64,000 bases of DNA from Halictus rubicundus (taxonomy: Eukaryota > Arthropoda > Insecta > Hymenoptera > Halictidae). Below are positions 13,551 to 27,234 of the stretch, piece after piece. The stretch covers positions 4,622,310-4,686,309 of the forward strand of contig NC_135152.1 in assembly GCF_050948215.1 (NCBI RefSeq). The letters run 5' to 3'. The position numbers were made by a program, and so were the translations under genes. The notes under the pieces are model-generated. The model was not told the origin of the DNA, searched no databases, and saw only the letters and a program-made list of their open reading frames with translations. Each line of letters opens with the position of its first letter. Position 1 is the stretch's first letter.

Positions 13551-14400
13551 GCTACACAGATACTTATTCCTTTATTTGAGTATTTTAATGAGCCGAGAAT
13601 AATGTAACAGTATTCTTAAATTATCTGTTCTGAGCGAACATGTCTACTGCAACCTTATTTCTGCTGCAATCTAATGTTTGCTGACTTAGTTGCTAGGATA
13701 AGGACTTAAACAATGAGTTCATTGTTAACTTGACAGAACGGTGAACCGAGGAACAGCAGAGGGGCTATTTATCGATCGGTTTGATCACGCCTCCGGGTTC
13801 AAGCGCCCCGAGAATTCACAAAGATGGAAACCTTCTGCTCAGAAGGAGCAGAAGCATGGCCGCCGTCGGACGAAGGCGTTCTCCCGCTTTCGATCCACGG
13901 CTCTCCTTTCTGCGTTCCTTTCACCCGGCATCCCCACTTCAAGGAATCACGTTTCGGTTCGCAGGGAATCCAGAACCCAGCCCAACCTAACCTACACCTC
14001 CGACCAATGTCTAAACTCGTGTGCCTTCCGAGGAATTTCTTCGTTGCCATATATTTCTTTCGATCCCTCGACTATTTTTACTCTTTCTCTCTTTTTCGAG
14101 TGAACATTTTTCTCTCATTTCCGAGCGAGAACGATCATTTTCAGTTAAAATGGTCCACAGGCCAATCCCTGTAAATGGCTTCAGTCTTCGACGCGGTCTC
14201 TTCTGAACGAGTAATTAATTGGTGACGGTTCCGAAAAAGGATTTTTATTAATCAACATATTGCTCGTTCAATTTAGTCGCCAGAGATTGAGTAATTGAAC
14301 GGCAATTTCAATACTCCCGGTCAAAATTGAGAAACGCACATATACATTTTTAAACAATTTTTTTATGGAGTTACGAGAGAGTCTAGTGCACTCTATGAAT

Positions 14401-14820
14401 GAAAAATTGATCGGAAAAAATCCAGTGCTCCGCGTCGCAAACCTTCGCGTCCGCAAGGGTCAAAGGGCAACGGGGCTCGCAATTCGTTGCTTTCGAGTAC
14501 GATAAGGTTCCGTCCGTGTGCCTAATTTCCACGGGAGGCCATTTTCAAGGCTCGGTGTTGGAACTGTTCGTGGAACGACGCAAGACCAACGCGGAGAGAT
14601 AACTCAAAATCAAACGACAGAAAAATTGATCTGAACAAATCCGGCGCTCCGCGTCGCAAACCTTCGCGTCCGCAAGGGTCAAAGGGCAACGGGGCTCGCA
14701 ATTCGTTGCTTTCGAGTACGATAAGGGTCCGTCCGTGTGCCTAATTTCCACGGGAGGCCATTTTCAAGGCTCGGTGTTGGAGCAGTTCGTGGAACGCGCG
14801 ACGCCAACGGGAAGAGATAG
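14401..14820 (+). repeat. Two-copy tandem duplication, period 219 bp
   Basis: About 200 bp starting GAAAAATTGATC are repeated at 14620. The central 110 bp (GTCGCAAACCTTCGCGTCC through CACGGGAGGCCATTTTCAAG) are nearly identical. This is a relatively recent duplication compared with other arrays here. Confidence 0.85.
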
Positions 14821-17800
14821 AAACGTTCCGGGCGAGGGGACACACATGTGGCTTCGAGAACCGGGGGACTCGGTTGTTACCGGTGTTGCCCACGCACACT
14901 GCAACCCGAGGACAGCCATTTTGAATTCCAGCAGGCTTTCTGCAGGGAACGAAACCCAGTCGAAGTCCAGAGGGGGGTAAGGGAGCAAGCCGAGGGAAAC
15001 GAAGGGGAACGAGAAGAGAGGACAAGGAGATACGGGCGTGTGTCCTCGTCTTATTTTTCAGATGTCAAAGGACCGAGGCCACGAGGCAATATTGTTGATA
15101 CTTGATGTTGCAGCCATGTTCCGGGGCCTCTCGGCCGCGCAGCCTCTCTGCAGCGGGAGATCCGTTTCTTTTTCTTGTGAGACGCGTTTTCTTCTCTTTC
15201 CAACGGTCTTTTGCCTTCGAATGAAACCTTCCGAGCTTTCTATGCAGTCTATATTTGATCAAATTATTGTTAGACCACTGCTGTTTACGCGATTTTATTC
15301 TTGCAAAATTGCATTCATTTTGCGAGGCTGTTCGAAGAGGTTGACAGTAATTTTTACTGTATTCTTTTGTCCTAGAAAAAAATCTTCTGATGCGTCCTTG
15401 CAGTGGTAAATTGTTTCGATTATGTAAATTTATTTTTCAAAAATTATATTCATCTTTTAAGACCTTTTAAGGAGGTCGAAGTTTATTTTTTACAGCGATC
15501 TTACAGTTCGGAAAGAAGCCGTCCAAGAAATTAATTAAATTATTGTTAGTCTACGTTTCGGTAAAATCTTCAGAGATCAGTTTAGAAATATTGACACCAA
15601 TCAGAAATTAATTTTGTTCACGAACGGTGTTGCCCCAGTAAATTTTGCTAGGACTTTTATTGTTGTAACAATCGGCGAAGGAGTTACTCACGGTGTAAAT
15701 AGTGTTCACGGTCCAGTTGTTACGTGTTTATTAGTACAAGGGAAAACAGTTGACCGATCGCTATTCATGTATACGAAGCACACAATTATCGAACCGCGGA
15801 TCGGTTATGCAACTTTGAACTTGCATAGACAGTCTTGTAAAACCGGCGCAGTGAAAAACATCTGTGTCAACGAGCAAGCAGTTTGTTAAGTTAAACATAG
15901 CGCAAACACATCGATGGTTCTTGCGATATTTTTTCCACCGATTTCCGTGCGCTGTAAACATATAAAACCCGGAGTTTATGTAGCAATTATTCTGCACAAT
16001 AACAGGAACAATAATCTTGCCGCGAGTAGCTACTTAGTCTTCATAAATCTTCCTTCTTACTCACCGAGATCGCTTTATTTATTGCCAGTATAATTCAATT
16101 GTTTCGGATAGACTCGCGCGACAGGAAAATTGTTGAAAACGTCCAGCAAAGAATTTCCGAAAAATTAATTTGTGAACAAAGATTATTTCGTTAGAAAACT
16201 GTTTCTATCGTTGTGTTAAGAACACACAGTTAAAAGGCGTACCTAGGGAAATAAAACTAGGATTTAATTAAGGTATAAACCGACGAATTCAAGTAAGGAA
16301 ATTAATTAAATATTACAGGTATCATTAACTCGGTAGCTCTATCGAGTTACTATAATTAAAAGCTAATTGACACAGCGCCGATGGACGCATTTCTTCACGA
16401 TTGTAAGAATCGTCCACTCACGCGATCAAGAGTGAAATATATAACAAACAAAGAGCTGTTCCAGCAGCCTAGAAATAAAGCAAAGCCTAAGTGCGTCTAA
16501 TATTGGTAGGCACGTCGAGAATCTAGAATCGAAGCCACAACGTGGACACACACACACACAGAGACAAAAGAGGCGTCGTCTTCCGTGTCCGAAAATAGTC
16601 TGCAGCTTCCTCGAAATTTCCTAGAATGTTCGGAGTACCTTGCTCGATAATCCAATCAAAAATCAGGGAGGACATGCTGGGGTGTGACACCGCTATAAGT
16701 GTTTGGAAGCCTTAATGGCGGCCGTGATTCGGAGTATCTACAGACATTCACGAGAGAAACAGAGAGGAGGGCGTCTACTCAATCAACCGTACGAGCTGCA
16801 ATATTCATAACTTACCGGGCGCATGATGTCGTAAAGCCGGCCGTGTTTTTACGGAACAGCCTCGAATTTATTCGAATTCCCCGGGCCCGGCCGCCATTTT
16901 CTGCGCCGAGTATTCCATTTCGACGAGCAAGTCTTTATCACGCCCGCCTCGCGTTCTTTTTTCTTCTTTCTTCTCTCGGCGTCTCTCGTCTTCGTTTCGC
17001 ACAAAGAACGGTTACAATCGTTTCTTCCTCTTTCCTTTTCTCTCGCCATTTCGCCTCTAATAAGCTGCAGAATTTATTCTCTCCGCGCGAAAGACCTTCG
17101 AGTGGATTCCTCGTGGCGCTGAGCGGGCTTATTATGCGCACACGCTTCGCTTGTTAAACGTTCGACCGGTTCGTTAATCAGCTCGAATTTTTCATTCGAG
17201 AACGCCGCGGCTCCCTTCCTCTTTTCAGTCGAGGTTAGGTTCCTCGATCCTTCGGGCCCGAGATTGATCGTTTTTTCGCCTGCCATTTTTTGACTCGACG
17301 ATTCGAACGGCTTGGAAACACCTGCTGTTGTCTCCGATCCTTCTGCTTAGGGGATTTCTAGACCAATTGTCCTTTTTGTGGATTATTATTTATTATTGCG
17401 ACGCCTTCTTCGCAAATCTGGGTTTATGAATTCTTTTCTTAACTTTTATACTGAGATTTCTCTCCAGATACATTTTTAGAGCATTTGAAAATAGGGGACA
17501 ATGGGTGTAATGCAAAGTAACCCTATTCTTTGGTGTTATGTATTGTTCTTGATACTCTGTAATTTATTTTGCAATTTCTGTCTTCAAGAAAAATTAAAGG
17601 TAACATTGGTCTCGATTGCCCAGACTGTATTTTATTATTGAATTTCTTTGCTGAATTATTTTATCATCCACTTCCATTCATTCGGAACTTTTATGTTAAA
17701 ACAGTTTTCAAAAACGCTGAATGACGTGAATACCACAAAAGGGCAGCTATATTTTCATTTCAAAATTTATAAAAAAATATAAATTGCACAGAGAACCAGC

Positions 17801-19224
17801 CAATTTTCCCAAGGTTTTTCCACTACCTCTAGCTGTATAACTATCGAAGTTGTAGGAGGATCTTCTGTAGCCTGGGTTCTAACCCTTTTTTTCTGAGTAT
17901 TGGCCTTGGTCATATTCTTAAGATTGTCCCTTTCATCTCAGAACGACCTTGAACAACTCTTTTTTTTTGACAATGGTTGATCATCTACGTTCATCCCCAG
18001 GTCCATTCAGTTCAATACGATCACTGTAGAACCTTTGGTAGAAGATAATTTTAGAAGCCAGTTTTCAGCAATTTCATCACGCGGGTTTTATGGAGCATGA
18101 ATGGTCATTAAGCTTTCACCCGATCCATGCGAGGAGCTGATTGAAATATTTCAATTACGTATCTTGGGAACTTTTATTGCGAAATTAGGTGCCTTTCGAA
18201 TTGAGCAACTTTTACAGCGTTTACTGACATTACATTTTTAGTATGCAATAAATTCTTAGAAAATATTTATACAGCCTACAAATTCAAGATACAGAGGAAG
18301 AACAGTCCCCTAAACAATTTGGTACTACAGACAAAAATTTATAACGCTGCAACGAAAACAGTTTTAGTGTTTGTACCGAAATTAAAGAATCACAAAATTT
18401 TGAAAACATAGTAGGGGGTGAATGAAGGTTGATAAAGGTAGGGGGTTGATTAACCCCTCGAACCCGACATCAGACGTCCCCGAAGGATAAGGGTAAAAGG
18501 TTGATGATTGCTCACATTCTCATTCAAAGAAAAACTAACACAGCTCAGAAAAATCAGGGCCCAAAAGGCACAAAGATCGCTCACTTTATTTTTCGATACC
18601 CAAGTTACTCCAGACCTCCTTCATATTTTTGAAAATGATCGAGCACGAAGACCCACCGGAAGCAGAGGTCGCGGTTCTCCTCGACAGTCGAATCCACCCG
18701 AAAAACCTGCACGATCCAAACAGGGTCCGCCTGTTTTCGAGCCACAGAGACGGATTATTTACTCAACGAGAATAGACTCTATATCAACTTCCTATGTTTG
18801 GGATCTCGCGAGCGCTCGCGCTCGCATAAAACCGGCGGATCGCTCGAGCGATATCTAAACATTGCAGTTTACGAGCAACGACAAGTTTACGTGGATGGCT
18901 CGTTATCCGGACGCCTTTTCCACGATTGCATCCTCATGTTGCACCGTTCCTTGCTGCTCCAACTGTCCTTGAAAATTGATCCTCCGATTCATACCACCGA
19001 CATGAGCACCGTCATAACACGTACTTTCAGAACACTAAGAACAAAATTGTAGAAAATTGTACTTCAATACTTCATTCATAATTTTATTTTCCTCCATTTG
19101 CGTACTTGTTGTCTTTCCAAACTAAAATTTAATCCGAGAGCAAATGCTTGGACTACTGTGTTTGAATTATACACTTCGTGTTAATCACACATTAGTTATT
19201 GCAATTTGAAACAGCACGAAAATT

Positions 19225-19346
19225 AAAAGGACTTCAAAATGTCGACATACTATTTGGAACTTAATCGGATTATTAAAGAGAGAAACAAATTTCTATATGG
19301 CTCCGATTTCTTGCAAGTTTTATTTTGCATAAAAATCCGCAGTCTA
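19225..19346 (+). repeat. GACTGCGGAT-family right half
   Basis: It ends GCATAAAAATCCGCAGTC followed by A. The preceding 80 bp match 56550-56620 (ACAAATTTCTATATGGCTCC, TTGCAA). The left end was not found. Confidence 0.5.
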
Positions 19347-19429
19347 AAATTATAGATTAATCTGATTTTGTTAAATTCATTCAAGGCATTGAAAGAAGAT
19401 ATTACATTTGAATTCAACTTCTGTTTGTC

Positions 19430-19468
19430 AGGACGCAATTTTTATTTTGTACAAAGAACCACAGTCTA
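19430..19468 (+). repeat. GACTGCGGAT-family right end
   Basis: A short trace (TTTATTTTGTACAAAGAACC then ACAGTCTA) lies 122 bp after the previous copy in the same orientation. Confidence 0.4.
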
Positions 19469-20249
19469 GTCACAACCATATAATATTCGTTCCCGAATCG
19501 TCACAAAGGGTCTGTCGCTGTATTTTAAGTGTCTCGAAAAAGCGGATAAGATCTCGAACTAAAAAATAAGAACGGTTTCAGTAGGATGGTTTTCGCCACC
19601 ACTAACCGGTAAATATTTATAGCGGCGGCGAGCCCGATACAGGTCTTTGATAAAGACTTTACTGTATCGTTTTTCGAGCACCGACGTTCGTTCGTTCGAA
19701 ATGCAGAAGACGCGGACAGGCCCCGACCGTCGAGCTCGAGTTAATGGGTTTTCGAGTCGAAAGAACGATATCCGAACGTCCATCCCCAAATCTCGACTAC
19801 GAATCAAATGGAGACGGCTTCCACGTGCATTTCTCGTATTGTAAATATACAGAATTTACGTTTATAACGGGTACTTAGGTTTGATTTACGCGGGTAGCTG
19901 GCCTGAGATACGGCTACGGTCTGGATCCATCGCGCCAGGACGTTGCTTGATGAGACAGAACTCGATTAAGACGCGAATATTTCGGTGCATCTGCCTCTTT
20001 CAAGAGGACCGACGGGGTGGGGAGTGCCACAGCCGTGATTGGTTCATTTATTAGCGCTCATATCGCGCACTCTTTGGGCCAGGAGCCATTTAGTCATCGT
20101 TGTTACAATTTGGTCGAATTTATTTGAACGATTAATATCTCTGCTTGGTCCTGAGATCATAGAATCTTGTCAAATTGTGAATGGTAGCCGTATTGAATAG
20201 CTAAAAAAGGAAATTGTGATTATTCATTGACAAGAGTCTGATTTTTATA

Positions 20250-20586
20250 CAGGAGCCCCAGCATCGATGGTACAGCCGAGAAGGGGATGATTGTACATAA
20301 AAAAAACAACTCGAAAATGAAGAACAAAATTTTTTCATTCGAGGCTTCGTTGTCGAGAAAATCGACTTTGAATATTCAGCGAGTACGCATGTTATTCGAT
20401 AGGAATCGTCTGACGCGTCTGATCACGACCAACCAATTCTACTTCCTGCGGATATCAAAGCACGCGAACCCGGCGGATCTATAAACTCAAACGAACATAT
20501 TTTATTCTTTATTTTCCATTTGTTTTTTCATGTAGAATCAACCCCCCCCCCCCTTTCGGTTGTACCACCGATGCTGGGACACCCTG
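20250..20586. mobile_element. 337-bp non-autonomous DNA transposon (MITE)
   Basis: The ends are long imperfect inverted repeats. The left begins CAGGAGCCCCAGCATCG. The right, read inward, begins CAGGGTGTCCCAGCATCG. Similarity continues for about 65 bp through GTGGTACA, CCGA, the GGGG run and TACATRAAAAAA. The right end contains a 12-base poly-C (20532-20543). The left flank is TA and the right flank TG, so the target duplication is imperfect. The interior has no transposase; the 65-codon frame at 20287-20484 is internal filler. The superfamily is not certain. Confidence 0.8.
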
Positions 20587-21434
20587 TGTTTGGATATTAT
20601 TGAGATAGTTTTAGTCACATTTGCGCGAAGGTAAAGTGAAGGATTAAATGTTCAGAGATTTTTGGTTGTTTTAGTGCATGAGAGCATCGTCCATGAGTAT
20701 TTTCTGCCGGTTAATGGGGCATGTAGAACAGAATGCACTGTTCAAGAACGCAGTGCCTCCGAGCAACAGAAGCCACTACTTGAAATTATGTCTTCCACTT
20801 GGCTGTAATTGATCGCAAAATTAACTCGTGACCAGATGGCTGGTTCCGTGAACGACTGCCTCGCCGATTATCGTTCTTGAATCCATTTCTGTCGCATCCA
20901 AACAACCATATCCATTCTCCTCTAGCCTCGCTACTCTAATTGTTATATTCTCGCTAGTTTTCTTCATTTTTTTTCAAAAGTGTTCGAGATTTTATTGATT
21001 TAAATTTTCTGTTGATTCGTCGCGAGTTTGGATGTTTTTTCATGTTTAATATCGCTTTGTGCAGTATAGAGGCCTTCGGAGGAACAAATGGTCTTGTTTT
21101 TCTTTTCCTCGATTGCTATACTTTTCCCAAGATATGTTTACGTCTACCGACCGAAATTTATGAACCCGTCCATTTTCTTCTCGGGCAAAATGACTCTTCA
21201 TCTCGCTAGATCCGTTTTATTTATGCCACCTCACCCTTTCGGCATCCTCGAGCTAGATTTTATACGTTTCCCGTAATACGGATAATGAAATGGGATTGTT
21301 TCTATCTCGAGGCAACCTTATCGACCTTTCCCTTCTCTGCCTTATCGATTCTCGGCTATTGACCTTTCACCATGCTTCGTACGATGGCGCCACGATCGAG
21401 CCGCGACTAGGAACCCTCGTGAACTGCACCATAC

Positions 21435-21800
21435 CCTCCCTTTTCCCATAGGGGTGGCTTTCACCAGAAAAATATTATGTTTATAAATTGAGACACCTTG
21501 TGAGCTCAGTCTATAGATTGAAGCTTCGTGTTAGGTAAAAAGAAAGTATGAGCTACCATACATGTATTTTATACTCCTCCTCATTATTTCTCTTGCTTAG
21601 CAGGGGTGGTTTTCCACAAAAAATTAGTTTTGATAAATCAAGAAACATCCGTTTCTTTGATTTCTAGATTCAGCAAGGTCTAAAGTGTCGTTTCAAGGCA
21701 AGAAAAGAATCATGAACAATCATGAACCCAATACTCCCCCTATCTTAATAGGGGTGGCATTTCACAAACGAGGTTCATAAACCCTTGAAATAACTTACTC
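21435..21800 (+). repeat. Degenerate ~150-bp tandem repeat, three copies
   Basis: The box AGGGGTGGYTTTYCACMA occurs at 21449, 21602 and 21749, with CTCC- or CCTC-rich sequence before each and an ATAAA-type stretch after. The even spacing of about 150 bp indicates tandem origin. Confidence 0.55.
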
Positions 21801-22584
21801 TTCAGGATAGTTTTGAGATGCTGTGATACCTTTCGGAATTTCACTACAAGCTTCGATCAGACGGCCATTAAACCCAGAAACTCAGCAATCCAAACCTTCT
21901 TAATCCCGACCGGAAGCCAGAGTGGCGCTGCACGCACGGAATAGACAGCGATCGCGTCGTTCATCCTTTATATCCTTCATCTCCGTTTCTATCTCCGTTC
22001 CATTTACCTTCCAGAAAAAGATTCCATCGCGGTTCTTCATCTATTTTCCGTAACAATGAATCCACGCTCCCACCTCGAGCGTATACCCCCGTTCCAACCC
22101 CCGTACGTCTTGGGAAAGTCCCACCCCTCTAACTAAGTTGCTGGCAGGAAAAAATGCAAAGTAGTCGCCCGGGGGTTATTTATCGTCTCCTCTTTGCTTT
22201 AGGGCAGCTACTCGGCCTTGGAAATCTTGGCGCCCCGAGGTCACCGCCTGGAAATCTCATTTTCCCACCCCGAAACTCACCCCTCGAATTTTTTCCCTCC
22301 TTTTTCAACTATGGACGGCTCAGCGGGAGCTTCGATACGTTTTAGGCGAAGCTAAGCTTTGGATTTTTATGCATTTGTGGTTTATTTATTTTTAAAATAT
22401 GGGAGATCAGTTATATTAAACAGAAATATGGGATTGTCTGGTAGTTGACAATGTAAATTTATTCTTTTTTTTTAGAGTATCACAATTTATCAAGATTTGT
22501 ATGCTTGTTGTGTCAAATTTTATAGCATACAATAGAATTTTTTAGCACACCATCTATAACAGTAATAATTATAAACATTACTGT

Positions 22585-23022
22585 GTGAATTTTCATCTTC
22601 AAGGATAATGTCCTTCTCGTTTATTAATTTTTATGTCCAAGAGGTTGAACCACTCGTGCCTGTAGTTGATTATAGTTTTCTCTCTCGTTTTCACATAACA
22701 TAGAACTGAATTTCTTAATAGCAAAGCTAATTACGATTTTATCGTGCGACTTTTTCTCATTTACTAATTTTTACGTTCAAGAAGAAACACTAATTCCTCC
22801 AGTTGATTATAGTTCTGTCTCCCCTAAATAATATGGGTATTTCTCGGCACACGAAAAACAGCAAGGCTAATTAGTATTTTATGAATTGCAGTTCCTGAAT
22901 TTTTCTCTAGTAATTTGCAAGTTCAAGATACACTAATTCCTCCAGTTGATTACGGTTCAACCTCCTCTGTCGATGCAGCACGGCAAATAACGATGATAAT
23001 TGGAATTTTATCGTGTGAACTT
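22585..23022 (+). repeat. Degenerate ~140-bp tandem repeat, three copies
   Basis: Each unit has TTTAYTAATTTTTA, GTTCAAGA, CACTAATTCCTCCAGTTG, ATTATAGTT and later GCTAATTA plus ATTTTATCGTG. Copies start near 22615, 22757 and 22905. Confidence 0.6.
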
Positions 23023-23718
23023 ATGTTTGGTGGACGATCGCAGATACCGATACGATTTTTCCGATTTGCTAGAGACGTTCGCGAAGGACGAAGAGAGCGC
23101 CGAGGTCTGCGGTCGATTATGGTATCGCGAACACCGTCTCGATTTTCAGGCTCGTTTAATTATCTACCGGTTTCCGACGGGTTTTATCGCGGCCAACATA
23201 AAAATGGAAACCGAGCGTTATCCGTTTTGCGGTAAAAGCGAAGGGCGTCGAACGCAACAAGTGTGAAGATACGTTGTTTCGCTGCCCGGCCAGCGATGCC
23301 GTGCAACGGCCGTATGAATAAACTTACCAAGCACGCCTGCAGAAAAAAAGTTTTACGGACTTTTGATTTTTATTGTCGGACGCTCGACGAACAAATCGCG
23401 TCGAACGCTTTTTCACCGCGGCGTTGTCGATCCTCCGCTGCCTCGATCATCTCGAACCGTATACGTCACTTCTTAATCACTGGATCACGAATCTCGGTAA
23501 TCTGCAAAAATCCTACAGCCAAGTTACCGTTTTTATACATCACCTCGTGAAAACCAACTTGAGAGAAATATTTCATTCGTATGGCAAAACTAAAAAAGAA
23601 CATTCATTTTTATCGGTATACAATATTTTCTCATATTTTAGAAGTTTGTCCTTGCTACAAGTGCATAACGATATGCACTTTATTGTTCCCCTGAATTACT
23701 GTACATTTCTATTTGATT

Positions 23719-23785
23719 ACTAGACCGAGGATTTTATGCAAGAAAGCAATATTTATTCAGCTCTCATTGAAAAATCCCCAATCTA
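23719..23785. repeat. Short GACTGCGGAT-family remnant
   Basis: A left end TAGACCGAGGATTTTATGCA and a right end AAAAATCCCCAATCTA face each other about 63 bp apart. This may be an internally deleted copy. Confidence 0.35.
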
Positions 23786-24489
23786 TCGTCCACTTAAAAA
23801 ATGTTACAATTAAATAAAAATTTAGTTGTACGTCCTAACAATTTTCTTTTTGCTTTACAAGATTCTTAAAAATTTACCCCTACAAATAGAAATAAATTTC
23901 ACTGTATTAAAGAGTAATTTAAAAATTCTATGAACTTGATTATTCTTCATAATCTCTTATTTAAACATTCCTGAAAAGCGTACGGGGATTGTAATGCATG
24001 GAATTGTTTGATATAGTGAATTGTGGAGGCCGAAAGAAATATTGAAAAATCGTGATTCTTGTGTATTCTGCACCAACGTGGAATTGTGTGTTGTTTGCGT
24101 TTTTCTGCTCACACAGTGAGATCTCCACGATCCTTCGAGTAAACTGTTCCACGCGGTACAGCTGAGCGGCAAATGTAGCGATCTAAACACGAATTCCCGG
24201 TATGTAAACGCAGACTTTCCTACGCGTCTGATGCAACGCGTATCTCGAAGGTATAAAAAGCACGTCGTCGAAACGTTTCGGGGCCTGAGCGCGCGAAATG
24301 TTTATCGCGCGAAAAAGAGGTGTCCTTCGAGACGCGCCGAACCTCTCGCAGACTTTACTCTTGCTTCTTAAACAACGAGCCTCGGAGAGCTAATCGCCCG
24401 TACGGTTTCGAGCCCGGCGCAAAACTTCAAACACGCCGCTCTTCGCTGGGAAGTCCCACCCCACAATTTTTTTTAACGCTGCTAAGATT

Positions 24490-24830
24490 CGGTAAAAAAA
24501 AATTAGAAGACTCTAGAAATTGGTGTTCGAAACTTGCGAATAACTGCTTGCGCAGAACGCGAGTTAAAATGAAAATTATATTCAGGATAATCAGGTTAAT
24601 AGCTTCTCTATGTTAAGCAGACCTTAAAAATGTTAACAATTAGCATTACCACGGCTAGATACAATAAAAAATTATAAAACACTAGTAATACGTGCTCGAA
24701 ACTTGCAAATCATTGCTGGTTACAGAACACGAGGTAAAGTGAAAATTATACATGCAGGCTAATCAGGTTAATAGCTTCGCTATCGGGTTAATAGCTGCTC
24801 TATGTTAAGTAGACCTTCATAAAATTTTTG
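24490..24830 (+). repeat. Two-copy tandem duplication, ~170-bp period
   Basis: TCGAAACTTGCGAATAACTGC at 24526 and TCGAAACTTGCAAATCATTGC at 24696 begin matching blocks. Both continue to AATCAGGTTAATAGCTTC and CTCTATGTTAAG. The second copy contains an extra 20-bp internal duplication (GGTTAATAGC repeated). Confidence 0.7.
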
Positions 24831-26639
24831 ACAAGAAAATTCGTGTTTATTTCGTAATTTTGCAAAAATTATTTCTAAAGGTGCAGTTTTAGAAAAATCC
24901 ACTTTTCATCGAACTCTTATAATAGATCTCTGGTACTCAGCTTGTAAGTGCTTACTTAACTTTATGTTTTAAAGGTAAATTAATGCACTGCGTTCGTAAG
25001 TACCGTTCTATTATTTCCAACTTGTGAACATGATTAAAAAGGGAAATAAATGAAGTATAAATAAATAAAATAAAAATTGTCTGCGTCGATTTCAAGAAAG
25101 TCGAGCTACATAACAATTGATTTCCTCTCTTAACAATTTTAATAACTGGTACATAGTGTACCATTTTCGCCATGAATTCCTAAACTCCGCAGTCTAGTTA
25201 TTGAAAAATAATATATTCTTTTGTACCACAATAAAAAGGAAAGAAAATCCCTTAAGCCTCAAAGAGATACCACTTCCATTCAAATGCTAATAGTGAATTC
25301 CCACAGACTTTTTCGTTTAAAAAATAACTAAAAGTATGTGCCAACGTTTAGCGTACACGCAATGGGAACACTCTAGACAATGAAACCGGCGTTCAAGAAA
25401 TGATAATAAGATAACCGAAGACACAATCGAATGGAGTTGAAACACATAAGGTAGAAAATATGGCAGACGCCTTTTTGGCAATCTCGCAGCTCCCGCAATG
25501 CACAAAGGGCATTCAAATCGAGTCGATGGGCAGTCGTTTAAATCCGAGTGCGGCGGATTAAACTATTAAACCGTAGCTTTTTATTCAACGGAGCAGAGCC
25601 AGAACCCTCCCACTCGAGAAGTATCCGTGTGCTCTTAAAGCGATCGGCGGTTTCGTTTTAGGCTTCTCTTTCTCTTTCTCTCTTTCTCTCTCCCTCCACC
25701 GTCGCATACGCCGACGCGGATCGCTACACAATACGCGTTTTTATAATAGGCCCGCGTCGCGTGGGCGGGGCCGGCGCACTCGTAACTCGATTTGCATACA
25801 CGTCTATGCGCATCGACGCACAAAGAACCACGGCTAAAACCGTCCGCGAGCCGTATCGCTGCTCGGGATTTCGAAGAACCGAGCCACACAGACCTCAAAT
25901 ATGTATATCGATCGAAACGAGAACCATCGATGCTGGAATTCGAGGAATATATTTCTATGGTTTCGCGAATGTTTATGGTTTGAACCTGGCACGCTGTTTT
26001 TCCGCTCGTCCTTTTGCAAGATTGATTTCTGAATTATGCCTGAGAAGTGTGGAGACACTTCTGATGACATTTGATCTCGCAACTGTTGGAGTTGGCTCCG
26101 GGGAAGCTGGTCTTCTGAAAATTAATACAGTGTTTTATTAATGCATGCGATTCTTGATGATTGATGATCGTGTTGTATACTTTCGGAACGATTTTGGTTG
26201 GAATTTTGTGGCAGAATGGATGTAGGAATAAATTTTAACGGGCACCACCTTGTTCGAGTCTATGAAGCAATTCATTCTTAGTTTCTTGGTTTCATAAATT
26301 GTTCCCAAATTGTTTAACCAATTTTTCCTCTGAACAGAAAAAGATCTTTATGGAAAAACAATTTATTCTACGTTTTTCGAGGCATCAACCCTTTTCATTT
26401 CAATTTGACACCATTTTTTAAGGCCATAGTCTTTAGCGTAAATTGGAGTGATATGATCATTGACGCCACCTGGAAAAGGGGTGCGATTTTTATGTGAAAA
26501 TGCTTAGTTAAAAGTTAAATCTGTGTTTGGTTTCGTGATGGATAAAACCTTTTCCTATAAAATTATGTATGTAGACAAAATGGAGATTATCATAATTTTT
26601 GTGTTCATAGATCTCTTCGAGACTGTTTTAATGATCACT

Positions 26640-26712
26640 CGAGGTCAGTCAAAGTCATATTAGGTCATACAACGTTAAGCAAGGTCGTACAAGGTTATAC
26701 AAGATCGTACAT
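26640..26712 (+). repeat. Short degenerate AAGGTCRTACA repeat
   Basis: Four or five imperfect copies of a roughly 16-bp unit (for example AAGGTCGTAC, AAGGTTATAC and AAGATCGTAC). The unit resembles a nuclear-receptor half site (AAGGTCA), but that may be fortuitous. Confidence 0.5.
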
Positions 26713-27211
26713 TATATTTTAATTCCAATACGAAATTTTTTAATCTAAATTTTCTGCACTCAATAAAATCTACTAAAAAGTCTCACAAGATAACGAAACA
26801 AAAAATTCTTAAAAATTGAATTTTAAACGAAGAATAAACTTCGAGAAAAGTGAACAAAGCATATTTCTCACGCATACGAGGGTTTTTGTTCTAATCCCGT
26901 TTTGAAAGCAAGTCCAGTCTGCGGGGGTGGAGAAGGGGTTGAATAATCGAGGGCTCCCGGCTCGTATAAAGTCTTATCTAAATTCTCGGTCGGATCGCGA
27001 GGTGAGATACAGCTGGAAAAAAGGAAACCGTGAGGAGGGAAAGGGGGCGGACGTCTGGGAAGTAGACATTTTACTTCCAAGATGGACGAACGTCGGAAAA
27101 TGGGGAGAGAGAAGAGAATGTGGGGAAAATGGAAGGAAAAGCCCGAGTGGTCGGAGATTGGGGGATGGGCGGCTCGGCAGAGCCGGGGCTAGGAAGATAG
27201 CTAGGGTGGAA

Positions 27212-27234
27212 CTCTCTCTCTCTCTCTCTCTCTC
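27212..27234 (+). repeat. CT microsatellite
   Basis: A pure run of 11 CT units within a GC-rich, G-biased stretch. Confidence 0.9.

Larger units (their letters stand above)
8706..20249. other. Intergenic, no gene seen
   Basis: AT-rich sequence with GC-rich islands at about 9940-10560, 13740-14000, 14830-15030 and 16690-17300. It holds the repeats listed separately, a hairpin at 19635-19669 and a GTG- or ATG-started scatter of frames under 155 codons. None shows a known domain. Confidence 0.6.
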
